Position numbers and translations under genes: made by a program. The notes beneath the pieces are model-generated. The model was given only the letters and a program-made list of their open reading frames with translations, was not told where the DNA came from and searched no databases. Positions 33,708 to 44,120 of a DNA stretch of 64,000 nucleotides are shown in pieces. Each line of letters opens with the position of its first letter. Positions within the stretch are counted from its first letter, which is position 1. Source of the stretch: Pedobacter sp. BMA (GTDB lineage Bacteria > Bacteroidota > Bacteroidia > Sphingobacteriales > Sphingobacteriaceae); contig NZ_LECU01000001.1 in the NCBI RefSeq assembly GCF_001027745.1, positions 496,001 through 560,000 on the forward strand, in the 5' to 3' direction.

Positions 33708-35042
33708 ATGAATACTTACCTGATAAAAGCCGCCACAATTGTAAATGAAGGGCAGAAACTTGTTGCCGATGTATTAGTACAAGATGGATTGATTGCGAAA
33801 ATTGGTCAAAACCTCTCCGCAAACGGTGCAACTGAAATTAATGCAGAAGGACAATATCTTTTACCAGGAATGATTGATGATCAGGTACATTTCCGCGAAC
33901 CAGGGTTAACCCATAAAGCAGATATTTTCACTGAAAGCATGGCTGCTGTTGCGGGAGGTATAACATCCTTCATGGAGATGCCCAATACTATTCCCAATAC
34001 CTTAACGCAGGAACTATTGGCCGATAAATATGCAATTGCAGCAGAAAGTTCTCTGGCTAACTACTCATTTTATATGGGAGCAAGCAACGACAATATCGAA
34101 GAGGTACTTAAAACAGACCCGAAAAATGTTTGTGGAATAAAGGTATTCATGGGATCATCAACCGGAAATATGCTGGTTGATAACGAAAAGACACTGGAAA
34201 ACATCTTTAGCAAAGCGCCGATTTTAGTAGCTACCCATTGTGAGGATGAGGCAACCATCCGCCATAACCTCGTGCAATTTAAAGCTAAATACGGTGACGA
34301 CTTAACCATTGATATGCATCCGCTTATCCGCAGTGCCCAAGCTTGCTATAAATCTTCATCCTTAGCTGTTGAACTGGCAAAGCAATATCAAACCCGCCTG
34401 CATATCCTTCATATCTCTACAGCAAAAGAAATTTCATTGTTCGATAACACTATCCCATTGAAGGATAAGAAGATTACTGCGGAAGCATGTGTGCATCACC
34501 TTTGGTTTAACGATGCTGATTACGCAACTAAGGGTAATTTCATTAAATGGAACCCAGCTGTAAAAACTGCAGCAGATCAGGATGGTATTCTTCAGGGTGT
34601 ACTCAATAACAATATCGATGTGATAGCAACCGACCATGCACCACATACGCTGGAAGAGAAAAATCAGCCATATGCTCAGGCACCTTCAGGAGGCCCCTTG
34701 GTTCAGCATGCACTTCCTGCTCTTTTGGAGATGCATTTACAAGGGAAGATCTCGCTAGAGAAAATTGTCGAAAAAACAGCACATAACCTGGCAATATGTT
34801 TTGATATTGAAAAGCGCGGCTTTATCCGTGAAGGGTACTGGGCAGATTTAGTATTGGTTGATTTGAATGACTCATGGAAGGTAACAAAGCTGAATAACTT
34901 TTACAAATGTGGATGGAGTCCGTTTGACGGAGATACCTTCCAGGCAAGCGTTACACACACTTTTGTATCAGGAAACCTGGCTTATCAAAAAGGCAGGTTC
35001 ACCACCGATCAGATCGGTAAGCGATTAACTTTTGCAAGATAG
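33708..35042 (+). CDS. pyrC: Dihydroorotase (class I)
   Basis: 444 residues. Zinc ligands HFREPG at 61; GIKVFMGSSTGNM near 143-155, with the carboxylated Lys expected there; HCEDEATIRH near 177; LHILHISTAKE near 232; IATDHAPHTLEEKN near 306 with the catalytic Asp. It closes carbamoyl aspartate to dihydroorotate in pyrimidine synthesis. Family distinction: all metal residues are present, so it is an active DHOase and not the inactive PyrC' type. The DUF3810 gene follows 15 bases later. Confidence 0.93.
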   Translation: MNTYLIKAATIVNEGQKLVADVLVQDGLIAKIGQNLSANGATEINAEGQYLLPGMIDDQVHFREPGLTHKADIFTESMAAVAGGITSFMEMPNTIPNTLTQELLADKYAIAAESSLANYSFYMGASNDNIEEVLKTDPKNVCGIKVFMGSSTGNMLVDNEKTLENIFSKAPILVATHCEDEATIRHNLVQFKAKYGDDLTIDMHPLIRSAQACYKSSSLAVELAKQYQTRLHILHISTAKEISLFDNTIPLKDKKITAEACVHHLWFNDADYATKGNFIKWNPAVKTAADQDGILQGVLNNNIDVIATDHAPHTLEEKNQPYAQAPSGGPLVQHALPALLEMHLQGKISLEKIVEKTAHNLAICFDIEKRGFIREGYWADLVLVDLNDSWKVTKLNNFYKCGWSPFDGDTFQASVTHTFVSGNLAYQKGRFTTDQIGKRLTFAR

Positions 35043-35057
35043 ATTTCTTGATAATCA

Positions 35058-36182
35058 ATGATAACCCGCCCATCATTAAGAAAGTCATTTATTTTAATAA
35101 CGCTGGCCGTTCTCACGTATCTGCTCAGCTTCTTTCCCCATCTTGTCAAAAAATATTACAGCCTAGGCATTTACCCTTACATTTCCTCAGCTCTTCGCTT
35201 TGTTTCCGCATTTTTTCCCTTTGCATTAGGCGATATTGTTTATATGGCGCTGATTGGCTATGTATTGTATAAAATCGTCAGGTTTTACCTAAACCGTAAA
35301 ACATTAGGGATTAAACACAGAATTATAGTTCCGCTACAGGTTTTAAATTTCTCGTTAATCCTTTACATCCTGTTTAAACTATCATGGGGGTTAAACTACA
35401 GCCGACCGAGCGTTAGCGAGGAGCTAGGCATAGGAAATGAGAAATACAGCCTTAAAGAATTGGTTTTATTGGGTGATTATTTTGTGAGTAAAACAAATAT
35501 GTTAAAGCTCAAACAAAATAAAAACATGGTCTATACCGTAAAAGACCTGGAAAATAACTCAGCCTCAGCATACAACTTAATGGAACATAAAAATCCATTA
35601 TTTAAATATCCTTACCCCTGTTTAAAAGCAGTTTCAAGTGCCTGGCTAACCAGCAAAGCAGGTATTGAAGGCTATTATGCCCCCCTAACAGGTGAGGCCA
35701 ATATGAACATGGCCCTCCCCGATTTTGTAAAACCTTATGTGTCCTGCCACGAAATTTCGCACCAGTTGGGAATTGCCTACGAGGATGAAGCCAATCTTTT
35801 AGGTTATTTAACCGCAAACAATAGTCCTGATGTGAATTACCAATATTCGGCCAATTACGAAATGTTGAGATATATCTTATTTGAAATCAGGATGAAATCT
35901 CCTGATGATTATAAAATCCTGCATGATAAACTCTCGGCTGATATTTTAGCTGATTTTAAAACCGAAAAAGAATTTTGGCGAAAATACAACGGACAGATGT
36001 TCGGCTACATGGATAAAGCATTTGATAGCTTTTTGAAAATGAACAACCAGCCAAAGGGAACGGATAGTTACCAGGATATTGTAATCTGGTTATGGAACCT
36101 GCATAAATCCGAAATCACTAAGCCCAAAAATCTCGAATCAACTATCCATGTATCGCTTCTCTCGTCCCGAAGCTCTGAATAA
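35058..36182 (+). CDS. DUF3810 membrane protein with HExxH motif
   Basis: 374 residues. Three membrane segments within 1-120 (LITLAVLTYLLSFFP, FALGDIVYMALIGYVLY and VLNFSLILYILF), then a soluble domain. YYAPLTGEANMN near 210 and SCHEISHQLGIAYEDEANLLGYL near 230-252 show a zinc-peptidase-like HExxH with a downstream Glu in EDEAN. A membrane metalloprotease is plausible, not shown. Its last 41 bases overlap the convergent miaE gene. Confidence 0.85.
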   Translation: MITRPSLRKSFILITLAVLTYLLSFFPHLVKKYYSLGIYPYISSALRFVSAFFPFALGDIVYMALIGYVLYKIVRFYLNRKTLGIKHRIIVPLQVLNFSLILYILFKLSWGLNYSRPSVSEELGIGNEKYSLKELVLLGDYFVSKTNMLKLKQNKNMVYTVKDLENNSASAYNLMEHKNPLFKYPYPCLKAVSSAWLTSKAGIEGYYAPLTGEANMNMALPDFVKPYVSCHEISHQLGIAYEDEANLLGYLTANNSPDVNYQYSANYEMLRYILFEIRMKSPDDYKILHDKLSADILADFKTEKEFWRKYNGQMFGYMDKAFDSFLKMNNQPKGTDSYQDIVIWLWNLHKSEITKPKNLESTIHVSLLSSRSSE

Positions 36183-36723
36183 GCTCCCCCTCAAACTCCA
36201 GCCATTCCTTCCACCGTTTATCTACATCAACATCAATAGCATACTTCCGTGCAAAATTTAAGAAAGTAGTGTAATGTGTCGCTTCAGAAACCATTAGTTC
36301 GTGGTAGAATTTTGCCAGTGCCTCATCCTTAATATTTAGTGAAAGTACCCGAAAACGCTCACAGCTTCTGGCCTCAATCATCGCGGCAAATAGCAGCCTG
36401 TCGATAAATGCCTGATTACGGCTACCATCTTTCTTGCTAAATTTCACCAATCGGCCAACATAATCATCCTTACGCTCACGGCTCAAAGTATAACCACGTT
36501 CTTTAATAATCTCAATAACCATCTGGAAATGTTGCATTTCTTCAATTGCAATAGCCGTTAGCTCATCAACCAGATCCTGATGCTCAGAGTTTTGGGTTAT
36601 TAAGGTAATCGCATTGGTAGCAGCCTTCTGCTCACACCAGGCATGGTCAGATAAAATTTCCTCTAAATTAGATTCAGCAATATTTGCCCAACGTGGGTCT
36701 GTCAACAACTTCAATCCTAGCAT
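36142..36723 (-). CDS. miaE: tRNA-(ms2io6A)-hydroxylase MiaE
   Basis: 193 residues, ferritin-like di-iron helical protein. Metal motifs: NLEEILSDHAWCEQKAA near 19-35, IEEMQHFQMVIEII near 78-91, EARSCERFR near 136 and EATHYTTFL near 165, the two ExxH pairs of MiaE. It hydroxylates the isopentenyl group at A37 of some tRNAs, using O2. It overlaps the DUF3810 gene tail-to-tail. Confidence 0.93.
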   Translation of the reverse strand: MLGLKLLTDPRWANIAESNLEEILSDHAWCEQKAATNAITLITQNSEHQDLVDELTAIAIEEMQHFQMVIEIIKERGYTLSRERKDDYVGRLVKFSKKDGSRNQAFIDRLLFAAMIEARSCERFRVLSLNIKDEALAKFYHELMVSEATHYTTFLNFARKYAIDVDVDKRWKEWLEFEGELIQSFGTREAIHG

Positions 36724-36744
36724 CTGGTATTATCAATTAAGGTG

Positions 36745-36752
36745 CAAAATTA
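36745..36752 (-). promoter_or_regulatory. Predicted -7 box (TAATTTTG) of miaE
   Basis: Exact TAnnTTTG on the minus strand, 21 bases before the ATG at 36723. No clear -33 element. Confidence 0.4.
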
Positions 36753-36872
36753 AGAATATTTAACATAAATTTAATACGTCCTGGAGATTAAGATGGTATA
36801 GCTTTTAATCTGCGAAAATCACATTTATCTGCGGGAGCCAGAAAAAAGCACTTATTTTGTGGCTACATAAAT

Positions 36873-38096
36873 ATGGATCTGAAAAAATTATTGATTATTG
36901 GATTAGTATGGCCTGAGCCGTCTTCGTCGGCGGCAGGAACTCGGATGATCCAATTGGTCGATTTGTTTTTAAGCAAAGGATATCTGGTCACTTTTGCATC
37001 CGCTGCATCTAAAGGTGAATTCAGTTATGATTTCACAGGAATGACAGTAACTGAACAGCATATCAAACTAAACGATGAAAGCTTTAACCGCTTGCTGAAA
37101 GAATTAAATCCTGATGTAGTGCTGTTCGATCGCTTTATGGTGGAAGAACAATATGGCTGGAGAGTACAACAAGAATGCCCCTGGGCGATGCGCATATTAG
37201 ATACAGAAGATTTGCACTTTCTTCGCAGTGCCCGTCAGATCGGCAGAAAAAAGCAGGAAGCCCTGAATTTGCATAATGATGTTGCAAAGCGCGAAATAGC
37301 TTCGGTACTACGCTGCGATATATCATTGATCATCTCTGAAGAGGAAATGAAAATCCTTAAGGATAAGTTTAATATCGATCCCACTATACTACATTACCTC
37401 CCCTTTCTCGAAAAAGAAATTACACAAGAAGCCATTCAAAAATGGGTGCCATTTGATGATAGAGCCGATTTTATCTTTATTGGCAATTTTCTGCACGAAC
37501 CAAACTGGAATACAGTTCAAACGTTGAAAACAAAGGTGTGGCCTCTGCTCAGAAAAAAGCTGCCGGGAGTGGCCATGAACATTTATGGCGCATATGCTGC
37601 TCAAAAAGCTTTGCAATTAGATAACAAGAATGAAAAGTTTTTTATTCGTGGCCGCGCAAAAAACGCCCAGAAAGCCATAGCCAGGCACAGAATATTAATT
37701 GCCCCTATCCAGTTTGGCGCAGGGGTAAAGGGCAAGTTTATCGATGCCATGCACACCGGAACGCCATCAATAACCACAACAACCGGCGCCGAAGCCATGA
37801 AAGGCGACTTTGAATGGTGTGGATTTATTGAAGATAATCTGGAAATATTTGTTGACAAGGCGGTTGAGTTGTATTCGAATCAAAATATATGGCTGTCAGC
37901 TCAGGAAAAAGGTGTAACTATTATCAACAACCGCTATAGCGCCGCTACTTTCGCCGATAGATTTATTGCTGAAATAGAAAAACTGGATTTAACCGCTCAC
38001 CGGCAGAAGAATTTCATAGGACAAATCTTAAATCACCATACACTACAAAGCACAAAATACATGTCGCTATGGATTGAAGAGAAAAACCGGAAGTAA
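36873..38096 (+). CDS. Glycosyltransferase, GT-B fold (GT4-like)
   Basis: 407 residues, no signal peptide. N-terminal GLVWPEPSSSAAGTRMIQLVDLF near 10-32 fits the acceptor domain; FIFIGNFLHEPNWNTVQTL near 200 opens the nucleotide-sugar half; FGAGVKGKFIDAMHTGTPSITTTTGAE near 287-312 is the donor-binding E/G-rich region in general shape. It transfers a sugar to an unknown acceptor at the cytoplasmic face. No other polysaccharide genes are near. Confidence 0.8.
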   Translation: MDLKKLLIIGLVWPEPSSSAAGTRMIQLVDLFLSKGYLVTFASAASKGEFSYDFTGMTVTEQHIKLNDESFNRLLKELNPDVVLFDRFMVEEQYGWRVQQECPWAMRILDTEDLHFLRSARQIGRKKQEALNLHNDVAKREIASVLRCDISLIISEEEMKILKDKFNIDPTILHYLPFLEKEITQEAIQKWVPFDDRADFIFIGNFLHEPNWNTVQTLKTKVWPLLRKKLPGVAMNIYGAYAAQKALQLDNKNEKFFIRGRAKNAQKAIARHRILIAPIQFGAGVKGKFIDAMHTGTPSITTTTGAEAMKGDFEWCGFIEDNLEIFVDKAVELYSNQNIWLSAQEKGVTIINNRYSAATFADRFIAEIEKLDLTAHRQKNFIGQILNHHTLQSTKYMSLWIEEKNRK

Positions 38097-38170
38097 TTAA
38101 GTGTCACCAAAACCTGCCAACTTTACAACATTCCAACAATTTTGAGTGAACTATTACGTAAATTCGCCCC

Positions 38171-40027
38171 ATGGCGAAAATATCGATTAACCTGGCCACA
38201 GGTTCATTACAGAAAGAAGAAATCATTGTTGGTATCGACTTAGGTACAACAAATAGTCTCGTAGCATTTATTAATCCTGAAAAAAATCCACAGGTGATAA
38301 ATGATGCAGGAAAAGGAATACTGGTTCCATCAGTGGTTTACTTCAATAATCAAAACGAAGCTGTTGTAGGAAATGAAGCAAAGGAATTCTTAACAACAGA
38401 TCCAGCAAATACTATTTTTTCTGTGAAAAGATTGTTAGGCCGTTCTTATAAAGATGTGGCCGAACACAAGGATATTTTCTCTTATAAAGTTATAGATGAT
38501 GATACCGATGCGCTGGTGAAAATCCAGGCAGGGAATCGTTTCTATACCCCGATAGAATTATCGGCAGAAATATTAAAAGAACTTAAAGCAAGAGCTGAAC
38601 ACGCATTAAAAACACCTGTTAACCGGGCGGTTATTACTGTTCCAGCCTACTTCAACGATAGTCAGCGCCAGGCTACACGTGATGCTGGAAAACTTGCAGG
38701 ATTGGATGTAATGCGAATCGTAAATGAGCCCACAGCTGCAAGTCTGGCTTATGGGATAGGTCTCGACCCTAGTGAGCAAAAAACGATTGCTGTGTACGAT
38801 TTAGGCGGCGGAACTTTCGATGTCTCCATCCTTCAAATTCAAAACGGCATTTTTGAGGTCTTGTCCACCAATGGAAACACTTACCTGGGAGGCGATGATT
38901 TCGACCGTGCAATACTAAACTATTGGCTGGAGAAAAACAATCTTGAGCTAAGCACAGTAGCTAAAGATAATATTTTAATGCAAACACTGCGTTTGCAGGC
39001 AGAAGCTGCGAAAAAAGCATTATCAAACCAGAATTTATATAACGAAAAGGTTGGTGAAATTTGGTGTACGCTTGATAAACAAACCTTTGAGCAACTAATT
39101 TCAGCAAAGGTGGAAGAAACCATTACTGCTTGTAAAAATGCTTTAACGGATGCTGAATTAACAGCTGCCGCTATTGATGAAGTAATTTTGGTTGGCGGCT
39201 CCACACGTACGCCATTTGTAAAGCAGGCCGTAGAAAATTTCTTCGGTAAAAAACCACAAGATAACATTAATCCTGATGAAGTAGTAGCATTAGGCGCCGC
39301 TATCCAGGCGGACGTTTTGGCAGGAAACCGCTCTGATATTTTGTTGCTTGATGTTACCCCCCTTTCATTGGGTATTGAAACTATGGGAGGACTGATGGAC
39401 GTGATTATCGCCCGTAACAGTAAAGTGCCTACCAAAGCCGGTCGCCAATATACTACATCTGTCGACGGACAGGTAAACATGAAAATTTCGGTTTATCAGG
39501 GGGAACGCGATCTGGTAAAAGAAAATCGTAAACTCGCTGAATTTGATCTCAAAGGAATCCCCGCAATGCCTGCAGGTTTGCCGAAAGTAGACATCAACTT
39601 TTTGCTTAATGCAGATGGAATTCTAACTGTTCAGGCAATTGAATTACGTTCCGGAGTGAAGCAGGAAATTGAAGTGAAGCCAAGTTATGGTTTGAATGAT
39701 GATACAGTGGAAAAAATGCTTATAGACAGTATTACCCACGCTAAGAGCGATGTAGAACAACGTATGCTCATTGAAGCCCGTAGTGAAGGAGAGCAACTGC
39801 TATATACAGCTGAACGTTTCATCGAAAAACACCAGGAATATTTAATAACCGAAGAGATCGCTGAAACAAAAGTTCACATCGAAGCACTAAAAACCGCATT
39901 AGCCTCGCAGGAAAAAGATACTATCCTTAAAAAAGCCGATGAATTAAATGAATTCACACGCCCTTTCGCAGAACGTGTAATGGATGCAGCCATCTCTACG
40001 GCCATGAAAGGTAAAAAAATAGAGTAG
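38171..40027 (+). CDS. hscA: Fe-S assembly Hsp70 chaperone HscA
   Basis: 618 residues (E. coli HscA 616; DnaK is longer and ends in an EEVD-like tail that is missing here). ATPase motifs: [14 protein letters not shown] near 20-33, [14 protein letters not shown] near 200 and [10 protein letters not shown] near 340. The N-terminal extension [17 protein letters not shown] is usual in HscA. With HscB it delivers clusters from IscU. No hscB or iscU is near. A one-mismatch promoter box, TAAATTCG, ends four bases before the ATG. Confidence 0.85.
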   Translation: MAKISINLATGSLQKEEIIVGIDLGTTNSLVAFINPEKNPQVINDAGKGILVPSVVYFNNQNEAVVGNEAKEFLTTDPANTIFSVKRLLGRSYKDVAEHKDIFSYKVIDDDTDALVKIQAGNRFYTPIELSAEILKELKARAEHALKTPVNRAVITVPAYFNDSQRQATRDAGKLAGLDVMRIVNEPTAASLAYGIGLDPSEQKTIAVYDLGGGTFDVSILQIQNGIFEVLSTNGNTYLGGDDFDRAILNYWLEKNNLELSTVAKDNILMQTLRLQAEAAKKALSNQNLYNEKVGEIWCTLDKQTFEQLISAKVEETITACKNALTDAELTAAAIDEVILVGGSTRTPFVKQAVENFFGKKPQDNINPDEVVALGAAIQADVLAGNRSDILLLDVTPLSLGIETMGGLMDVIIARNSKVPTKAGRQYTTSVDGQVNMKISVYQGERDLVKENRKLAEFDLKGIPAMPAGLPKVDINFLLNADGILTVQAIELRSGVKQEIEVKPSYGLNDDTVEKMLIDSITHAKSDVEQRMLIEARSEGEQLLYTAERFIEKHQEYLITEEIAETKVHIEALKTALASQEKDTILKKADELNEFTRPFAERVMDAAISTAMKGKKIE

Positions 40028-40091
40028 TAGGATTAAACCTCCATAAATCCTTTTCTTACCATACATCAAATGTCGCAAATCTTAAATCAAT

Positions 40092-40099
40092 TACTTTTG
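40092..40099 (+). promoter_or_regulatory. Predicted -7 box (TACTTTTG) of the flavin oxidoreductase
   Basis: Exact TAnnTTTG, 19 bases before the ATG at 40119. Confidence 0.45.
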
Positions 40100-40118
40100 T
40101 TAAATAAATTTTAGCACA

Positions 40119-41147
40119 ATGGAATTAGGTATCGGCATGTTTGGCGATTTGCAAATCAATGCAAATGGGGAAATTCAACCCGCACAGCAAAGACTTCAGG
40201 AAATTATTGAGGAAATTAAACTGATGGATGAAGTAGGATTAGATTTCTATGGAATAGGTGAACACCATCGTCCTGATTATGCAGTATCAAGTCCCGAAAT
40301 CATCCTGGCAGCTGCAGCAACAGTTACGAAAAATATCAAATTAGGTAGCGCTGTGTCTGTGTTAAGCTCTTCCGATCCGGTTAAGCTGTACCAGAATTTT
40401 GCAACAGTAGATTTGATCTCTAACGGCAGAGCTGAATTGATGGCTGGCCGCGGAAGTTTCATTGAGTCCTTCCCGTTATTCGGCTATAACCTTCAGGATT
40501 ATGATGAACTCTATGAAGAAAAATTAGAACTCCTGTTAAAAATCAATAAAGAACCCAAAATTACCTGGAAAGGTAAGTTCCGCCCCGAATTAGCTAACCA
40601 GGAAGTCCTGCCCCGCGCGGTTAATGATCATTTAAAAATCTGGGTGGCCGTTGGTGGTACGCCTGAATCTGTAGAAAGAGCAGGAAGATTGGGCTTGCCC
40701 GTAATGTTTGCCATCATCGGTGGACAACCGGTACAATTCAAGCCACTTTTCGATTACTATAAAAAAGTATATCAGGCTTATGGCCACGACATGAATAAGT
40801 TCGAAGTCGGCGTACATATGCACTCCCTATTTGGAGAAAACAGTCAGGAAATTTCCGACTATTATTTCCCGCTGTATTCAGCTCAAATGAATAGAATCGG
40901 AAAAACACGTGGCTGGGCTCCCTTTCAACGCAATCAATTTGAAGCAGGAAGAAGCAGCAATGGCGCGCTTATTATTGGTGATGTCAATGAATCGGTAGAT
41001 AAAATTCTGGCGATGGAGCAAACTTTCGGGCTAACTCGTTTTTCAGCGCATATGGATGTTGGAGGACCATCACATTCAGCGATGATGAAATCAATTGAAA
41101 TCTTTGGCACACAGATAGCGCCAAAAGTAAGGGCAGCTTTGGGTTAA
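40119..41147 (+). CDS. LLM class flavin-dependent oxidoreductase
   Basis: 342 residues, luciferase-like barrel. Family marks: FYGIGEHHRPDYAVSSPE near 48, NIKLGSAVSVLSSSDPVKLYQ near 74-94, ISNGRAELMAGRGSF near 101-115, and VGGTPESVERAGRLGLP near 179. It uses FMNH2 or F420-type cofactors; the substrate cannot be told. A single-gene unit. Confidence 0.85.
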   Translation: MELGIGMFGDLQINANGEIQPAQQRLQEIIEEIKLMDEVGLDFYGIGEHHRPDYAVSSPEIILAAAATVTKNIKLGSAVSVLSSSDPVKLYQNFATVDLISNGRAELMAGRGSFIESFPLFGYNLQDYDELYEEKLELLLKINKEPKITWKGKFRPELANQEVLPRAVNDHLKIWVAVGGTPESVERAGRLGLPVMFAIIGGQPVQFKPLFDYYKKVYQAYGHDMNKFEVGVHMHSLFGENSQEISDYYFPLYSAQMNRIGKTRGWAPFQRNQFEAGRSSNGALIIGDVNESVDKILAMEQTFGLTRFSAHMDVGGPSHSAMMKSIEIFGTQIAPKVRAALG

Positions 41148-41192
41148 ACAGATGATCAGAAACAGAGCACTCACGCTCTCCCAACCAGCAAA

Positions 41193-41636
41193 TCAATAGC
41201 TTTTAGTTTTCTTGAACAGCTGAGTCAAAGTGTAAATGTGACATCCCACACAAACTGCAAATAAACTCTCAAGTAAGGCAAAAAAAGTCATTACCGATGT
41301 AAGAATAAGTGCAGCAACTGGAAAGTCGAAAATAAATGTTGCGGTAATCATAAGGCAAAAAACAAAGCCCATGGTTGCTGCAAACTTTTTTGGAGCCAGA
41401 TCAGTCATCTTAGGCGTTAAGTTCAGGAACCTTGCGGTTTTAGCAGCAATAAATTTCAATAAACTATACTTTCCTACACTAAAAGCCCTCACACCGAAAT
41501 CAAAAATCAGAAACAGAACAGGCCAGTAGTCAGACCACACAATACATCCGATTGCAATCAGGGCTACCATGAATGCAATCAATCGTACAACATTTTCATT
41601 TACTCTTTCGGCAGATACCGGGCACGATAAATCCAT
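41193..41636 (-). CDS. DUF4395 membrane protein
   Basis: 147 residues with four membrane segments. The N-terminal CPVSAERVNENVVRL and the Cys pair in FAVCVGCHIY near 131-140 are the DUF4395 marks. The Cys residues suggest a thiol or redox role, but none is known to me. Single gene. Confidence 0.85.
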   Translation of the reverse strand: MDLSCPVSAERVNENVVRLIAFMVALIAIGCIVWSDYWPVLFLIFDFGVRAFSVGKYSLLKFIAAKTARFLNLTPKMTDLAPKKFAATMGFVFCLMITATFIFDFPVAALILTSVMTFFALLESLFAVCVGCHIYTLTQLFKKTKSY

Positions 41637-41741
41637 ATACCTTTATTTATTAGTAAAAATACAAAATTGAATATTGATAAATCTTAAAAATTCATTCCTA
41701 TATTTATTAACGTAAATTACGCACATCAACCTAAATATAGA

Positions 41742-44120
41742 ATGAATAATTCGGACCAGTTAAACCTGCTTTTAGTTAAGCTCGAAAATTTGTTACTCCG
41801 GCAACAAAGCTTTGAAGAGGAAATAGAAGCTTTAAAACAACAAGTAAGAGCCATGCAGTCCACTGGAACTGCCGGGTTATCGCCAAAACCACAAACAAAT
41901 CCTTTAGCTGTGCCCCCACCAATAAAAACACAGCCGCCACTTGTTCATAATAACACGATACCTTCACAACCTATTCCTGAAAAGTTTAAACCACCTGTAA
42001 ACCAACCGCTAAGTAATTTTTCAGATCGTTTTAAGCGTGAGAATATGGTTAAATCCGATTTCGAAAAATTCATTGGTGAAAATCTGATCAGTAAAATCGG
42101 TATCCTTATCTTAATTTTAGGCGTTGCTATCGGCGCAAAATATGCCATCGATCATGATATGATAAGCCCGCTCACGCGTATTATTTTAGGATATGCAGTA
42201 GGAGCCGCTTTGATGACATTTGCAATTAAACTAAAAAACCGTTACGAAAACTTTTCAGCGGTACTTGTGAGCGGTGCCATTGCCATCATGTACTTTATTA
42301 CCTATGCTGCCTATGATTTTTATTCCCTCATTCCGCAAGCTTTGGCGTTTATATTAATGGTCATATTCACCTCGTTCACGGTAGTGGCCGCAATAAAATA
42401 CAACAAACAGGTCATCGCGCATATTGGTCTTGTTGGCGCTTATGCAGTCCCGTTTTTACTCAGCGATGGATCCGGTAAAGTGGGCGTCTTGTTTACATAT
42501 ATGGCCATTATCAACATAGGCATTTTAATTCTGAGCTTTAAAAAATACTGGAAACCGCTATTTTATGCCTCCTTTGGATTAACGTGGATCATTTTCTTAG
42601 CCTGGAGGCTAAACCTCAGCTCTAATACTGACTTCTTTACGCTGTCATTACTATTCTCTGCTATATTCTTCATCACATTTTACATTACAAACCTGGCATA
42701 CAAAATCACCAAACAGGAAAGGTTTGAATTTAGCGATGTCGTAATGTTACTCCTAAACTCGTTTATATTTTATGGAATAGGTTATTTTATACTCGCGCAA
42801 AATAAAAATAGCGTAGAATTCCTTGGTCTCTTTACACTGGCTAATGCAGTAATTCACTTTTTAGTAGGTTTAATCGTCTACAAAAAACAACTCGCAGATA
42901 AAAACCTTTTCTACCTGATCTTAGCAATGGTAATTACCTTTATTACTGTTGCTGTACCTGTGCAACTTAATGGTGGCTGGGTAACAATCTTCTGGGCAGT
43001 AGAGGCCGCAGTTTTATTTTATCTAGCTCGGGTAAAGGATATTGCTATATATGAAAAGTTGTCCTTTCCACTAATATTTTTGGCATTTTTTAGCCTCCTG
43101 CAAGATTGGACTACCTTTTATGATTTTTACTACGGCAATGATTTTTCCATAACACCAATAATAAATGTTGGTTTTTTAACCGGCTGCATTTTTATAAGTT
43201 GTTTTTCCTGGATGCTTCGCGTAAGCAGCGCAAAAACAGAAACGCAGCCTGAATGGCCATGGATAAGACAGGTTTTGACTTATGCCATCCCTTGTATTTT
43301 GATCATAGCAACGTACGTAACCTTTAGATTGGAGATTTCGAAATACTTCAACAACCTTACCCAAACGACCAGAATCAGTCTTCATCCACAGGCCAAAACT
43401 GATAACCAGACCTATGAATTCAACTATAATTACGAAACACTCGAAACTGCCTGGATTTATATCTACACCTTATTTTTTGCATCAGCACTGACCTTTCTCA
43501 ACCTTAAAAAACTGAAAAATAATGAGCTTGCTATTGCAAATCTGATCATCAATTTAGTGGTTGTGGTAATATTTCTAACGCATGCCCTGTATACCCTGAG
43601 CGAACTTAGGGACCATTATCTTTTTCCAGACACGACTTATTTCACCATAACCACCTTCAATATTGTAATCAGATATGTGTCGATAGCTTTTTTTGCTTTA
43701 CTGATCTTTCAATGCCATCAGCTCCAGCGCTCAGGGATATTGAAACGTAACTTTAAAACTATGTTCGATTATCTGCTGTATATATCGATTTTGTGGGTAG
43801 TGAGTAGCGAGCTGATCAATATCCTGGAGCTATCACATTCGGAGGCGAGTGATAAGTTAGGTTTGAGTATTCTTTGGGGCATCTATGCATTGTTCTTAAT
43901 CAGTATAGGCCTGGCAAAAAACAAAAAGCATCTACGGATCGGAGCAATGATTTTATTTGGTATCACATTGATTAAACTATTCTTCTACGATATTTATTCA
44001 CTCTCAACCATTTCAAAAACAATAGTTTTCGTATCATTAGGTGTGCTCCTGCTCATCATATCCTTTCTATATAACAAGTACAAACATTTAATTATTGATG
44101 ATGCTAAAATTGAAGATTAA
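41742..44120 (+). CDS. DUF2339 polytopic membrane protein
   Basis: 792 residues. Residues 1-40 form a coiled coil; 45-100 are Pro- and Gln-rich and disordered. From about 118 (GENLISKIGILILILGVAIGAKY) come more than 20 membrane segments, the DUF2339 core. Its last bases overlap the DUF3999 gene, a pairing seen in many bacteria. Function unknown. No enzymatic motif was recognised. Confidence 0.9.
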   Translation: MNNSDQLNLLLVKLENLLLRQQSFEEEIEALKQQVRAMQSTGTAGLSPKPQTNPLAVPPPIKTQPPLVHNNTIPSQPIPEKFKPPVNQPLSNFSDRFKRENMVKSDFEKFIGENLISKIGILILILGVAIGAKYAIDHDMISPLTRIILGYAVGAALMTFAIKLKNRYENFSAVLVSGAIAIMYFITYAAYDFYSLIPQALAFILMVIFTSFTVVAAIKYNKQVIAHIGLVGAYAVPFLLSDGSGKVGVLFTYMAIINIGILILSFKKYWKPLFYASFGLTWIIFLAWRLNLSSNTDFFTLSLLFSAIFFITFYITNLAYKITKQERFEFSDVVMLLLNSFIFYGIGYFILAQNKNSVEFLGLFTLANAVIHFLVGLIVYKKQLADKNLFYLILAMVITFITVAVPVQLNGGWVTIFWAVEAAVLFYLARVKDIAIYEKLSFPLIFLAFFSLLQDWTTFYDFYYGNDFSITPIINVGFLTGCIFISCFSWMLRVSSAKTETQPEWPWIRQVLTYAIPCILIIATYVTFRLEISKYFNNLTQTTRISLHPQAKTDNQTYEFNYNYETLETAWIYIYTLFFASALTFLNLKKLKNNELAIANLIINLVVVVIFLTHALYTLSELRDHYLFPDTTYFTITTFNIVIRYVSIAFFALLIFQCHQLQRSGILKRNFKTMFDYLLYISILWVVSSELINILELSHSEASDKLGLSILWGIYALFLISIGLAKNKKHLRIGAMILFGITLIKLFFYDIYSLSTISKTIVFVSLGVLLLIISFLYNKYKHLIIDDAKIED

